Part shown: positions 19,174 to 29,852 of the stretch, piece after piece | Layout: each line of letters opens with the position of its first letter | How positions within the stretch are numbered: the stretch's first letter is position 1 | Assembly (NCBI RefSeq): GCF_011074885.1 | Contig: NC_054683.1 | Coordinates: 186,001 to 250,000 of the forward strand | Direction of reading: 5' to 3' | DNA: 64,000 bases | DNA from: Brettanomyces bruxellensis | Taxonomy: Eukaryota > Ascomycota > Pichiomycetes > Pichiales > Pichiaceae | The notes under the pieces: model-generated | What the model was told of the DNA's origin: nothing | What the model saw: only the letters and a program-made list of their open reading frames with translations | The model's database searches: none | Translations under genes and position numbers: made by a program

Positions 19174-22100
19174 CTAATCTCGGTAGTCAGGGTCCGACTT
19201 GCGGTCCACATCCATAGGTAAATCCGACATATCTGATAGACTACTCAAATCGTAAGTTGCATTTTCAACCTCGTCAGTTTTCTTTTCAGGAGAAACAGGA
19301 ATATGCTGCAGTTTGGGTTTGGCTGTTTCATCATATGTGAGTGGAAATTCAATGTAATAGTCCTTGTCTTTTATATTTGTGGTCACCACAACGTCATCAG
19401 CTGTCCCTAAAACATTGGATATGAGGGATTCCTTTTTGATTTGTTTCTTTTCAGGAATGCCTTCTTTTATGGCACCATCCTGATTATCATCATCATTCTT
19501 AACATCCTCATGCTTATTATCATTCTTAATGCTTTCTTTCTTAATATCGCCACTCTTATTCTCATTCTGAACCTCATTCTTAGTCTCATTCTTATTCTCA
19601 TTCTTAACCTCATTCTTAACCTCAGTCTTAACCTCATTCTTAACCTCATTTTTAGTCTCATTCTTAGTCTCAGTCTTAACCTCAGTCTTAACTTCAGTCT
19701 TTTCCTCACTCTTATCATCATCCCCAACTTTCTCTATCAAAGCCTTGTCTATCTCCTCTATCAACGCAGTTTCCACTTTCTTACCTTCGCTCATCATCGA
19801 AGTATCAAGCTCTAACTTGTTGTAGGCCACCTTCAAGATATTTTCTTCTATCGTATCCTTACAGATCAAACGATACACATTGACATCCTTGGTCTGACCA
19901 ACTCTATGCGCTCTGTCCTCTGCCTGCTTATCATCATGTGGATTGAACGACAGATCGTAGATCACCACATTTGTAGCTGCAACCAAGTTGATACCAAAAC
20001 CACCCGCTTTCGTACTAAGCAAAAAAACGGGGATTTGAGCATCGTCACTGAACTTATCAATGATATTCTGACGCTCATCCACAGAAGTGGCACCGTCCAA
20101 ACGAACAAAACGAATATTCTGGAAACTTAACACTTTCTCTAGTACATCAAGAACTTGCGTGAACATACTGAAGATCAACACCTTTTCTTTTCTGCTCACG
20201 ACCCCGTCAAGAATCTCAACCAACTTCTGCACTTTGCCGCTATGCAAGTAAAATTTAACAGGCAAGCAATACTCACCAAGCTCGCCGACAAAATTGTGGC
20301 AAAGCTGGTTTAACTCGAAGTCGGACATCACAGTCATATCCTCATATATGTACTGTTCATTTGCATCCAAATACTGAGAGTTACGCATGATCTTCTTCGC
20401 CATAACGTGCAATGCTGGCTCTGTGTAAAGGTATCGGAACAACATCGGATGAAGACATGCTTTTCGAAGCGTCATCAAGTAGTGGTTGCTACCCAATCTA
20501 GGCAACTTGCTCACCTGATCTGCAGACATAGTCTTTCTCTTCTCTCTCTCCCTGATCTTGTACCGCGCATCAGCAACAGCACCGTCATATATCGCTCTTT
20601 GTGCAGGTGTCATTCCACAATACACGATGTGACTATGCTTTTCCGGCAAATACTTCATGACCTGAGCTTTCTTTCTCCTCAAAACAAACGGTGTCATCAA
20701 AGTCCGCGCTCTTTTAATGGCCTGCTCGGAAAGAAGAGGGTTGAGTTTCCCGTACTCCAAGTTTTGCTGCTGGGTGTCGATGGTCTTGGTTTTCTGGTCA
20801 AACAAATCCTCAAGCTCGCGTTTCTTCTCGTTGAAGACTTGTGGCATGATGAAGGAAAGCAACGAGATGAGTTCACGGAGGTTGTTTTGTAACGGCGTAC
20901 CTGTTAATAGCACCCTAAACTGGCCCTTCAACTTCATGAGGTTCTTATATCTGGTTGAGGTCGAGTTCTTGAGCATATGACCCTCATCGTACACTATCAC
21001 GTTGAACTTACGACTGCGAAGGAAGATCTGGTCATATTTGTTACCGGTGGCCATAGAGTAAGTCGTAACAAGCACATCATACGACTGGTCTTCCTCCAAA
21101 TCCATCCGAAGTTCCTCACGCTCGTTCTGGCTACCATAATATGGACGAACATCCAGCGATGGTGCAAACTTCTCGAATTCTCGAAGCCAGTTTTCCAAAG
21201 TGGACGCAGGAACGACAATTAAGTGTGGAGATGGCGATCCAAACTCCTTCAAGTGAGCAATAAACGCAATCACCTGTATGGTCTTGCCTAGACCCATCTC
21301 ATCTGCCAAAATGCACGAGAGCTCCCGGTCGTATAGAAGCGAGAGCCAGTTCACTCCTATTTGCTGGTATCCCTTCAACTTACAGTCAGAAGACATCAGC
21401 CTTGGCTGCCTCTTGAAGAAATTGAACTTTTTGCACGGCTTTCTCTTCCTCCGTGTCATAATTTCGTGGCGTTCACCCTCCATGTAGTCTGCATCATCTA
21501 GATTGTCAGAATACGACTCTTCTCCGCTCAACACAAGTTCAGGGGTCTCTTTTGGAACCAGCCTGTGCGAAACAACACTGATATCATCGCTCGTATTTCC
21601 TGCTTTCTCTTCACCTTCAACATCACTCTCATCCGAGCATCCAACAGATGCAATCTGCAGCTCTCCGTCCTCACCATTGACTTTGGCACCCCATTTCTGA
21701 ACTGCCCGCTTTATCTCGTCTCCATATGCCTTGCATTTGCCAACTAGGGAATCAACCGTCTCATATCCCCTCAGTTTGCGTACAGTTGTCTCCAAGATCT
21801 TCTCTCCAATCGGCTTTTTCCTTGAATTCCGCTTCACCGGCACAATATGCCTGTTTTCCACGTCATCGTACGACGAATAAGGTCTGAACTTGATGAAACT
21901 TTCGGCAATCTCCGGACTCACACCGGCTATATCCACAATATTCCTGAGATCTGCCGTGTTGAGGAAATGCATCACTCTCTCCGTAAAATCAAGCTGCTCC
22001 ATACCCGAATCCTCCGATTCATCGACATCTTCATCCTCATCCATATCGATATCGTCCTCTCCCGCTTTCATCTCCTCTCTTTTCCTGTACTGTTCTCTTC

Positions 22101-23127
22101 TCCGGCGTCTTTTTTCTTCTCGTAACCGCAATTCTTCTTCCAATGCCTCATCATCAGATCCGATCTCAATTACGTGTTTTCTTTTCAACAGACGCGCTCT
22201 CTGTGCAACTGATCCCCCAACAACTCCATCCAGCAACCCATCCTCCCGCTCATACATATCCGAGCCTCTCACGAGCCTTCTTTTTCTTGAATACGTGTTT
22301 TTCACACTGCCTTTCCCACTATCAAGATCGATCATATATCCATTTTGATTCCGATCGACTCGTTTCCCTCTAAATCGTTTCACGATCGACGCGCTGTCGT
22401 TCAACACGACTTTTGACGACACAACATCCTCTTTTTCGGCTCTGCCTGACTTCTGTTCAGAGTGGTAAAAGCTCCCAGCTTTAACCGGCTTCATTTTCAA
22501 CTTCGAAGCTAAAAACGGCTTTTTCCTGATCTTGAGCGCTTTAAATGGAAGCGAACCCAACGCTCGTGATGCTTCCTCATAGCTGGAGTGTGCCCGAACG
22601 GCATGACTGATCGTAGACTGTGGAATTCTCTTGAACCTTTCACATAATCTCGAAAAAATCACACTTTGCTCTCTGGTCAGTCCGGGAAGCTTTTTATAAC
22701 CAGACCCCTTTTCCACAGTTTTACTTGCCTGAAGCTGCCCTCTGTAGCCAAACCTCTCGGTCAAGCTCGAGAGACGCTTGGTTGACTTTTTAGGTGAGCT
22801 ATCAATGCTCTGGTCGATCAAATCGGAGTCATCCAAGTTGATAATACTGTCTTCATCACTTTCAAAAGTATCGCTATCTGAACCGCTTATCTTTTCCTTA
22901 GTGTGACTTCTCAAATTCCTCCTGGTGCTCGACCGGAGTCTTGCTGTATTTGAATTCCCCTCGCTTTTTTCCCTTTTTTCTTGCTTAAGAGGAGACGAAT
23001 TTGGGACTTGAATGGATGATGACGTGACCAAATCGGAATCACTTTCGCTATCTGTGGAAATACTAATGAATTCCCTAGTTTTCATTCTCCTATCCCTACT
23101 TTGACGCATACCAAATTTCTCCAACAA
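19174..23127 (-). CDS. FUN30: SNF2-family chromatin remodeler Fun30 (SMARCAD1-type)
   Basis: A 1317-residue ATP-dependent remodeler used in heterochromatin silencing and DNA-end resection. The N-terminal third is charged, with a CUE-like ubiquitin-binding helix set (about residues 150-195, TREQSVIFSRLCERFKRIPQ). The ATPase starts at KLKGYQQIGVNWLSLLYD. Walker A is ADEMGLGKT (K615), and the Walker B box is DEGH, as usual for this subfamily. Helicase-C shows FSMFTQVLDVLEKVL, LSTKAGGFGINL and DRAHRVGQTKD. An unusual C-terminal tail (about 1140-1190) is a run of four-residue units of the KNEV/KTEV type. An ACGCGT lies about 120 bp upstream. ATS1 is divergent from it, as in S. cerevisiae. Confidence 0.96.
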   Translation of the reverse strand: MLEKFGMRQSRDRRMKTREFISISTDSESDSDLVTSSSIQVPNSSPLKQEKREKSEGNSNTARLRSSTRRNLRSHTKEKISGSDSDTFESDEDSIINLDDSDLIDQSIDSSPKKSTKRLSSLTERFGYRGQLQASKTVEKGSGYKKLPGLTREQSVIFSRLCERFKRIPQSTISHAVRAHSSYEEASRALGSLPFKALKIRKKPFLASKLKMKPVKAGSFYHSEQKSGRAEKEDVVSSKVVLNDSASIVKRFRGKRVDRNQNGYMIDLDSGKGSVKNTYSRKRRLVRGSDMYEREDGLLDGVVGGSVAQRARLLKRKHVIEIGSDDEALEEELRLREEKRRRRREQYRKREEMKAGEDDIDMDEDEDVDESEDSGMEQLDFTERVMHFLNTADLRNIVDIAGVSPEIAESFIKFRPYSSYDDVENRHIVPVKRNSRKKPIGEKILETTVRKLRGYETVDSLVGKCKAYGDEIKRAVQKWGAKVNGEDGELQIASVGCSDESDVEGEEKAGNTSDDISVVSHRLVPKETPELVLSGEESYSDNLDDADYMEGERHEIMTRRKRKPCKKFNFFKRQPRLMSSDCKLKGYQQIGVNWLSLLYDRELSCILADEMGLGKTIQVIAFIAHLKEFGSPSPHLIVVPASTLENWLREFEKFAPSLDVRPYYGSQNEREELRMDLEEDQSYDVLVTTYSMATGNKYDQIFLRSRKFNVIVYDEGHMLKNSTSTRYKNLMKLKGQFRVLLTGTPLQNNLRELISLLSFIMPQVFNEKKRELEDLFDQKTKTIDTQQQNLEYGKLNPLLSEQAIKRARTLMTPFVLRRKKAQVMKYLPEKHSHIVYCGMTPAQRAIYDGAVADARYKIREREKRKTMSADQVSKLPRLGSNHYLMTLRKACLHPMLFRYLYTEPALHVMAKKIMRNSQYLDANEQYIYEDMTVMSDFELNQLCHNFVGELGEYCLPVKFYLHSGKVQKLVEILDGVVSRKEKVLIFSMFTQVLDVLEKVLSFQNIRFVRLDGATSVDERQNIIDKFSDDAQIPVFLLSTKAGGFGINLVAATNVVIYDLSFNPHDDKQAEDRAHRVGQTKDVNVYRLICKDTIEENILKVAYNKLELDTSMMSEGKKVETALIEEIDKALIEKVGDDDKSEEKTEVKTEVKTETKNETKNEVKNEVKTEVKNEVKNENKNETKNEVQNENKSGDIKKESIKNDNKHEDVKNDDDNQDGAIKEGIPEKKQIKKESLISNVLGTADDVVVTTNIKDKDYYIEFPLTYDETAKPKLQHIPVSPEKKTDEVENATYDLSSLSDMSDLPMDVDRKSDPDYRD
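19561..19702 (-). repeat. 12-bp tandem repeat inside FUN30
   Basis: About a dozen degenerate 12-bp units (plus strand CTCATTCTTAAC and variants), in frame, coding alternating K(N/T)E(V/T/N) tetrapeptides in the Fun30 tail. Because the unit is a multiple of three, copy number can change without breaking the frame. Confidence 0.85.
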
Positions 23128-23508
23128 TTCGGAGAATATGAACTGACGTAAATGGATGTCTGATTTTGCTGAATCAAGTATATAGATGCCACCTTGAATG
23201 AGTCTAAGACACGCTCTGTGCTAGGTTGGAATATCCACCTATGAGACGCGTGAGGAAGGAAAAAATATCGGAAAATATTTGGGCTGAAAAATTTAATTTA
23301 ATTCGATCTTTTTTTTTTTTTTTTCACATAATCGATAACAATCAGGGATCTATGTTGCTACAAAGTGAATAACGACCAAAGGCACAACAAGCAATTTAGT
23401 TGATAAGTTAGAACGCCTACTATCGGAAGCCCGAACTTATGTTGGAGGAATCAAATCAAATATAGATCAAATAGATATTCAACAAGATATTTCATAAACT
23501 TTCACAGG
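23128..23508. promoter_or_regulatory. FUN30/ATS1 divergent promoter region
   Basis: 381 bp. It holds ACGCGT (23246-23251, about -120 from the FUN30 ATG) and a 16-base T run (23309-23324) midway between the two starts, which would favour a nucleosome-free region. ACGCGT is the MCB core bound by MBF in S. cerevisiae. Use here is inferred. Confidence 0.45.
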
Positions 23509-24681
23509 ATGCCATTTTCTCTTTTTGCATGCGGATCAAACGGAGGGTATCAATTAGGAGTGGGAGATAGCAAAGATAGGCATGAAGCAGAGAAGGTGAA
23601 ATTTAAAATAGGCCCGCAAACTACAACAGAATTGAGCCAGCCAATCAAAGCGATGTCATTTGGCGGAAACCATAGTCTTGCTCTTCTAGAAGATGGAACT
23701 TTAATTGGCTCTGGTTCAAATAGTGAGGGCCAACTTTTTTGCCAAAAGGATTTCAAGCAGTTACCTGCTTTTGTGCCCATCGAAAGCGTACACAATGTGG
23801 AAATTAGACGGATAGCATGTGGCTGGGAATTCAGTGTGGCTGAAAACGTAGATGGTGAAATTATAGTTTGTGGTTATGGACCAAACGGTGAACTTGGATT
23901 AGGAAAGGAGTCAAGATTAGATACCAATACTTGCCTCTTTGGGAAACTACCCTTTAACACCAACTCTAAGGGTGGAATAAAACAGCTTTGCACATCAATC
24001 CATTCTGTAATAGTAGTGTTTAATAATGGAGAGGTTTATGGATGGGGAAACAATAAGCGAGGCCAGCTTTTTGCGCATAATGGGGATCGAAAGTTGAAAC
24101 AGGTACGTGAGCCACACAAAATCGAATTTCCGGGAAACCGACGGGTGGTTGCAGTCTGTATGGGTCGGGATTTTACCGTTTTCATGACCACCGATAAGGA
24201 TAATGAGCTACTAATTCCAATTTTTAGAGGCAAGGACAATTTTAACATTGAATCTGGGCTCAGAAAGTTGAAAATCGACCGGGAATACTTTGTATGGATG
24301 CATGCCACCTGGACCTCGGTTCAGATATTAACGAGAGACAATCACATCTTGTCAATTGGTAGTAATACCAAATGCCAGCATTTTCCGGAGATGACAAACA
24401 GCGACGCATCGATCGACTTGGCAGCTGTTGGAAGCGAGCATGGCGTTTGTACACTTGTCAATGAAAGCAGAAGTAAAGCATACGCCTGGGGCTGGGGAGA
24501 GCATGGAAATTGTGGAAAGACTTTTGAAAATACAGTCACGGATGAAAAACCTGCAAAAGACACTTTTGATCATCTCAACGCAATATATGAAACACAGAAC
24601 AACGAAAAGATTACCAGAGTATTTGCAGGTTGTGCCACATCATTTGTAGAAGTCGAAAGAGACAACAGAAAGGAGAAATAA
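23509..24681 (+). CDS. ATS1: RCC1-like repeat protein Ats1
   Basis: A 390-residue protein built of RCC1-type beta-propeller repeats, each marked by a G-x-N/G-x-xGQLG-like turn: ACGSNGGYQLGVGD near the start, GSGSNSEGQL, GYGPNGELGLG, GWGNNKRGQL, and near the C-terminus YAWGWGEHGNCG followed by RVFAGCATSFVEVE. This last pair closely matches S. cerevisiae Ats1, a partner of the Kti11/Dph3 electron carrier in diphthamide and tRNA wobble-uridine modification. It was first described as a suppressor of alpha-tubulin mutations. Adjacency and divergence with FUN30 repeat the S. cerevisiae order and support orthology over a generic RCC1 protein. Confidence 0.88.
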   Translation: MPFSLFACGSNGGYQLGVGDSKDRHEAEKVKFKIGPQTTTELSQPIKAMSFGGNHSLALLEDGTLIGSGSNSEGQLFCQKDFKQLPAFVPIESVHNVEIRRIACGWEFSVAENVDGEIIVCGYGPNGELGLGKESRLDTNTCLFGKLPFNTNSKGGIKQLCTSIHSVIVVFNNGEVYGWGNNKRGQLFAHNGDRKLKQVREPHKIEFPGNRRVVAVCMGRDFTVFMTTDKDNELLIPIFRGKDNFNIESGLRKLKIDREYFVWMHATWTSVQILTRDNHILSIGSNTKCQHFPEMTNSDASIDLAAVGSEHGVCTLVNESRSKAYAWGWGEHGNCGKTFENTVTDEKPAKDTFDHLNAIYETQNNEKITRVFAGCATSFVEVERDNRKEK

Positions 24682-25606
24682 AGCAGAGGAAACAACAACA
24701 AAAGTAAAAGTAAATGTCACATATTATCTTTCCCATATTCATCTATGTTATATATGGTACAGAGATGTTCCTACACGAAGTATGGAAAATATGTCATATG
24801 GATGTCTATCTGGGGCGGTTGTATCGGCACACAAGCAACATTGCGTGGATAAATCGAAATAAATCCACACATATTTATATGTCTTCTTTACTGCCCAACT
24901 TTGGTGTTAGTACTCATATCATAACTTCAGGACTTATGAAACCAAAACAGTGTAAACGTTCACTGTAAGAGCCACATAGGTCCGAGTTTATGCGACTAAT
25001 ACCATGCATCTGGGAATGGAAAAAGTAGGTACAATCTTGAAAACAGAGGTGTCAGTATGGAACGCACTTTGTAAAACTATTTAAGGGGAAAAAATCGGAT
25101 ATGCTTCTCTTTATATAAGCTGTGGAAATATTGAATTTTTTACGGCGCCAAAAATTTTTCACTTAGCCAACTGCGGACTCCCTGATTTGGGTAATGTTGC
25201 ATCACACAAAGGAAATGGGATGCGATATATTTACAAACGTAAGATTTAGAGGAGAAATAAAATAGCCTTGGAAATGACACAATGCCAGTTTGCAATAAGG
25301 CATAAGACTAATAAACAAAGAATGTCAATAAGCAAAGAACGTCATCACTTAAGGAGTAGCTGTAATGAAAGCACTAATTGCATATTTGGTAGGTGATTCG
25401 TATGCAAGGATGTAGACCAGGATAGCGAGACAGCAGACACAAAATATAGTCAAAAAAAAAATTCAGAAAAAAAGTTGTAGATAAATTTTTCAAGCCTACA
25501 GGAGAAAGAAAAGCTGATTGATAAACATTATGCTTCGTAGCAAAGGAAAATAATATTTATAAGAAGCCCGGAGCGGAGCATAAAACAACAGACAACGGCA
25601 CATAAA
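24682..25606. other. ATS1/RPB5 spacer, 925 bp
   Basis: Intergenic DNA before RPB5. It contains a palindrome-like AT block near 25135-25160 around GGCGCC and an A-run near 25450. Short frames (such as 24714-24968) have no recognisable protein and are taken as chance. Confidence 0.5.
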
Positions 25607-26251
25607 ATGGAGGAAGTAGATAGATCAACATCAAGATTGTGGAGGGCATATAAGACGGTAAAGGAGATGGTGAAAGATAGAGGATACTATATTCCACAAG
25701 AAGAAATAGATTTACCATTAGATCAGTTCAGAGAGAAGTTTTGTGACTCAATGGGTGTTCCACAGAGGAAGCTCATGTCATTCCAGGCAACTCCAACACA
25801 AGATGCATTGGAAAAATACGGAGATTTGGGACCTTTATGGGTGGAATTCTGTGATGAGCCTTCTGTTGGTATTCAGACCATGAAGAATTTTTGCGCACAT
25901 ATAGCAGACAAGAACTTCTCAACAGGTATATTCATATATCAGCAGAACATGACACCATCGGCTACAAAGGCCATTGCTGTTGCAGAACCGGCAACTATAG
26001 AAATCTTCCAGGAATCGGAAATTGTTGTTAACATCACACATCACGAGTTGGTTCCTAAGCATATCAGGCTCTCAAACGAGGAGAAAATCGACTTGTTGAA
26101 AAGATACAGATTGAAGGAGTCTCAGTTGCCTAGAATTCAAAGCCAGGATCCGGTTGCAAGGTACCTAGGACTAAAGAGAGGACAAGTTGTTAAGATTATT
26201 CGACGCTCTGAGACTGCCGGTAGATATGCTTCCTACAGGATATGTCTATAG
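25607..26251 (+). CDS. RPB5: RNA polymerase I/II/III shared subunit Rpb5 (ABC27)
   Basis: A 214-residue subunit common to the three nuclear RNA polymerases. The eukaryote-specific N-terminal jaw domain (about 1-140) includes [19 protein letters not shown]. The C-terminal assembly domain, shared with archaeal RpoH, runs [65 protein letters not shown] in overlapping conserved blocks and ends SYRICL. Length and start agree with the family. It converges on RIB7 with a 123-bp spacer, the same arrangement as RPB5 and RIB7 in S. cerevisiae. Confidence 0.98.
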   Translation: MEEVDRSTSRLWRAYKTVKEMVKDRGYYIPQEEIDLPLDQFREKFCDSMGVPQRKLMSFQATPTQDALEKYGDLGPLWVEFCDEPSVGIQTMKNFCAHIADKNFSTGIFIYQQNMTPSATKAIAVAEPATIEIFQESEIVVNITHHELVPKHIRLSNEEKIDLLKRYRLKESQLPRIQSQDPVARYLGLKRGQVVKIIRRSETAGRYASYRICL

Positions 26252-26374
26252 AAGTGTGTATGTACCATTAGTATAAACGTAATTGTTGATAGGAAAACTC
26301 ATTCTAAACGTGTAGGAAATGATTATTTTGTAGTTGTAATATACTTTTCTTTCATCTACTCTAATTTCCTATCT

Positions 26375-27196
26375 TCAAGTTTGCTTCTTCTTCACACCCG
26401 AGCACATTATGGAGTCTCTTATTCCAGTCCACCAGGACACATTTTCAAGATCAACTTCATCTGCTGGACTTACTTCAACCCCATCTTTTCCCAAAAAGAC
26501 TGGCCCTATTGTGATAATGAGTGAATCAACAATTGACTTGTGATTGTATTCCGATACAAGAAGACTGTTTATTACTCCCGCACCTCCTTCCACCATAACC
26601 GATTGTATGTGAAAATCCTGCTTGAGGGCCTTGAAAATCTGACACCAGGACAAAACTGGTTCCTTAATCCCATCAATTGTAACTCCAGTGCCCGCAGTAT
26701 GTGGCTCGATTGCCAGTATTCGCAACTGACGTGCACCTGCAAACTTCTTTATCGATTCACCCATCATTTCCAGTACCTTTGAAGAAACAACCACTATTGG
26801 CGGATTAATGGATCCACTCAAAACGTTTTTCTCAAGCTTTGAGTGAGCATAGACGTACTGGAGTCTAAAATTGGGATCTATAATAACCGGTGTAATGATT
26901 CTTTGTGGTTTAGATTCAAACCTGCAATTAAGACCTGGATCATCTGCAAGTACCGTGTTTATACCAATCAAAAGTGCGCCATGCAGCGATCTAATATAGT
27001 GGGTTACCACTTTTGTCTCAATGTGCGAGATCACTGTCCTCAGCCCTCGTTTTTTGCTGATTCTGGAATCTAGTGATTGTGCATAGGTTAGAGTGATAAA
27101 GGGCAACTTATCATGATTATGTTGGGTTTGCGGAAGATACTTTTCCAGAAATTCAGGTATTCCGACCGGAAGATCTTTCTGTGTGAAATATGACAT
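26375..27196 (-). CDS. RIB7: Riboflavin biosynthesis reductase Rib7
   Basis: A 273-residue NADPH-dependent 2,5-diamino-6-ribosylamino-4(3H)-pyrimidinone 5'-phosphate reductase, the second step of fungal riboflavin synthesis. The dihydrofolate-reductase-like fold is marked by PFITLTYAQSLDSRIS near the N-terminus, then LHGALLIGINTVLADDPGLNCR, and the glycine-rich VEGGAGVINSLL before the C-terminus. Length is close to the family norm. It is convergent with RPB5 and divergent from RMD9. Confidence 0.95.
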   Translation of the reverse strand: MSYFTQKDLPVGIPEFLEKYLPQTQHNHDKLPFITLTYAQSLDSRISKKRGLRTVISHIETKVVTHYIRSLHGALLIGINTVLADDPGLNCRFESKPQRIITPVIIDPNFRLQYVYAHSKLEKNVLSGSINPPIVVVSSKVLEMMGESIKKFAGARQLRILAIEPHTAGTGVTIDGIKEPVLSWCQIFKALKQDFHIQSVMVEGGAGVINSLLVSEYNHKSIVDSLIITIGPVFLGKDGVEVSPADEVDLENVSWWTGIRDSIMCSGVKKKQT

Positions 27197-27603
27197 GGAT
27201 AAACAAATAAAAAGAGGCTTTTATGTATCTATATTCCAGCAAGAGAATACTGAGGTATTATTATTTTGATTCTTGTAGTCACGTACGTATCTTGATTTTT
27301 CAATTTTTCAATTTTTTTTTTTTTTGCTTACAGATAAGGGTGAATTTTTCATCATCACTTGGTGACACCATTTGGGTATTTTATACTGTGTGATTGTGAC
27401 AGTCAAAGACAAAGGAACAAAATACAATAAAAACCCGAGGCTGTTGGCTTTATGTTAGGAAGCTTTACATATTGACCATACAACGAGAGTTACCACATAA
27501 AGAAGCCATTTACGAGCATATTTAGTAAAAAAGCCTTTGCTTATACATACATTCAATATCGAAGAAAACTATTTCAAAACCATTTCACTTTCGCATATAG
27601 AAG
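27197..27603. other. RIB7/RMD9 divergent promoter region
   Basis: 407 bp between divergent starts. It includes a 14-base T run (27312-27325). No gene or recognised operator is seen. Confidence 0.55.
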
Positions 27604-29484
27604 ATGCGATATCGGCTGTTACAGTATGGCAGGAATGGGTTTTCTGCATTTACGTGGAGAGGTTGCCCAAGCATACCATGTTTCAGCAGAGCAAGATTTC
27701 AGGGTTATACGTATCAAAAGAGAAACTTTTCATTGTTTGTACCAATAGGCAGTCCACAAAACCAAACAGAAAACAAGAGATACGTAGGCTCGGTGTATGA
27801 GAAAGTGCCACAGCTAAAACAGCTGGTGGATGGAATGCCAAAGCGAGATTTACCGTACTACGAACAACTTATGGCTTTTGATGAATGCTTAGCACATAAT
27901 TCATCGTTTGAGAGCTCTTCAGGAAAGATGCTAGAGCCAGAAATGGGATACTGGAATGCGGTGAAGCAGGTAATGCCGTTATATGAGGAGCTTCTACCGA
28001 CTGGTGAGCTAGATGAGCATCGAATGGATGAGTTGGTGTCACTTTTGAGAAATGGACTTCGTGTTTATAGATGGGAACTTGTCAGACTTCGAAAGAATGT
28101 TGACAGGGATGTGAACAGTCCACTAAAGCGGTTCCACAAGCTTTTAGCAGCTTCCTTACTGCAAATAGGCAACGATTTAGTGGCGAACAACAGCCCTCTT
28201 ACCATTAGTTCAAGAGGTGCGACCAACTTGTTTAAAGCATATGGTGATTTGGGATTTGGAGATGAAGCGTCCAAGATATGGAGCAGGGCAAAGGATAAAG
28301 AGAACTTGAAGGAGGCATTTACCGCGGAATCGGCACTAGGATCCATATTTTCTTTGCTGGTGGATACGGAAAACTTTGATTATGAAGAAACATGGTTGAC
28401 ATACAGCCAGATTAAAGCACAACATACAAAATCGGAGGGAGACTACATACACGGTGAGCTCCAGCTTGCCGTTTTGAGGGCTTGCCTAATAAAGGGACAC
28501 CTTGAGCGGGCAAGCGATATCTTCTCTGAGATTACTGCAAAAGTGATAATGGAGTTTAAGAAGAAGAACGAGGTGGTGCCAAGCCGATTGCTCGGATATA
28601 TGACCAAGGGCCATCTTGACTTTATAGGCTTCTGCACTGATTATTCCACAGCAAGAACATTTTTTGATGCTGCAATCAGAGGACAGCTTCCATACCCGAT
28701 TCCGCTTCAGATGGAAGCAGTTAAGCGCTTTATGCTCAACACATACTCGGCAACAAGATCTCTGGAGAAGGTGGAAGATATTTGGATCTCTTCCTGGAAG
28801 TTTTACCAGTCACATAGCTGGTCAAACTCTTCTATGTCTTCGACTTTGAACAATACATTCATGGAGATCTTTTTCGACAAACATGACACTTTCAACGAAC
28901 AAGCGGCACTTGATCTTCAGCACTCATTATCGCTCTACAATGAGGTGAAACCATTTGACGAGCCTCTTTTCAATTGCCTTCTTATTCAATCCATGGTGTG
29001 GAAAAGCAAGCCATTCTTTAAGTCTTTGATACAGGCGTCAAATATGTACAATTTCCCGAAAACAAGTGTTTTCTACAGATGCTGCTTAAAGGCCACGGGT
29101 GTACTTAATGTGGCTGCTTCGGAGATCTTTGATCTCTTTTCAAACTTACTTGATTCGGATCTTGCCATGGGTGCATCCAAAATAACGAATGCTGATTGGT
29201 TTGCACTTCGTGATGCCACAATCCGGTCCAGGAATGTCAGTTCTGACAAGATCGACCTCTACTTCCGAATGTGGAAATTGTGCTCTCCATATTTTACCAG
29301 CATGAAGAATTTCCGCATGTATATGCGATTCGACATTAAGGAAAACAAGAATTATAGCAAGGTGTTCAATAATATCGACTCCGTTGATACTAGAGATGTG
29401 AATCTCCCGCAGCTTTCTCGGCTGTCGGCGAATAAGGAAATATTGGATTACTACAGGGAGCGGATGGAGACCAGAACACGGTAA
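27604..29484 (+). CDS. RMD9: Mitochondrial RNA-binding protein of the Rmd9 family
   Basis: A 626-residue PPR-like helical protein. S. cerevisiae Rmd9 binds the dodecamer at mitochondrial mRNA 3' ends and stabilises these mRNAs. The N-terminus is rich in Arg and aromatic residues with no acidic residue, as in a matrix-targeting presequence. The conserved core includes GLRVYRWELVRLRKNVDRD, GYMTKGHLDFIGFCTDYSTARTFFDAA, and the block from PYPIPLQMEAVKRFMLNT through WISSWKFYQSHSWSNSSMSSTLNNTFMEIFF. YNEVKPFDEPLFNCLLIQSMVWK follows. The start gives a good presequence, and no better upstream ATG is apparent. The next gene is a YGL108C homologue, the same neighbour as RMD9 in S. cerevisiae, which supports orthology. 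Confidence 0.88.
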   Translation: MRYRLLQYGRNGFSAFTWRGCPSIPCFSRARFQGYTYQKRNFSLFVPIGSPQNQTENKRYVGSVYEKVPQLKQLVDGMPKRDLPYYEQLMAFDECLAHNSSFESSSGKMLEPEMGYWNAVKQVMPLYEELLPTGELDEHRMDELVSLLRNGLRVYRWELVRLRKNVDRDVNSPLKRFHKLLAASLLQIGNDLVANNSPLTISSRGATNLFKAYGDLGFGDEASKIWSRAKDKENLKEAFTAESALGSIFSLLVDTENFDYEETWLTYSQIKAQHTKSEGDYIHGELQLAVLRACLIKGHLERASDIFSEITAKVIMEFKKKNEVVPSRLLGYMTKGHLDFIGFCTDYSTARTFFDAAIRGQLPYPIPLQMEAVKRFMLNTYSATRSLEKVEDIWISSWKFYQSHSWSNSSMSSTLNNTFMEIFFDKHDTFNEQAALDLQHSLSLYNEVKPFDEPLFNCLLIQSMVWKSKPFFKSLIQASNMYNFPKTSVFYRCCLKATGVLNVAASEIFDLFSNLLDSDLAMGASKITNADWFALRDATIRSRNVSSDKIDLYFRMWKLCSPYFTSMKNFRMYMRFDIKENKNYSKVFNNIDSVDTRDVNLPQLSRLSANKEILDYYRERMETRTR

Positions 29485-29852
29485 AGTTTATAAATTTGTA
29501 AATAGGTATTTTGTATATAGAAGCGCTGGAAAATGAACAGCACAGGAAATATTTTACTGAGGTAAACGCGGGGAATCATCTACTTATTGATATTTTTTCG
29601 GATTGATCGCGAAAATTACGAAATGTGGATTTAAGACAAAAAAACTTACTGGAGTACGAGATAAAGAATGCAGCTGGTAGTATGCTCGATTCTCAATAAG
29701 TCATAATTTCCGAACCTAATAGGACCTGAGCAATCATCCAGGATACCCAATTGAATATCAGGGTCTTCATTAGCGGCGTAAGAGCTTCACATTGGAAGAA
29801 GCAAGAGAGCGAAGGTACAAACACGTATCATCAAACTTGAAATTACGTTCAA
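29485..29852. other. RMD9/YGL108C-homologue spacer
   Basis: 368 bp between two genes on the + strand. Nothing beyond AT-rich sequence is recognised. Confidence 0.5.
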
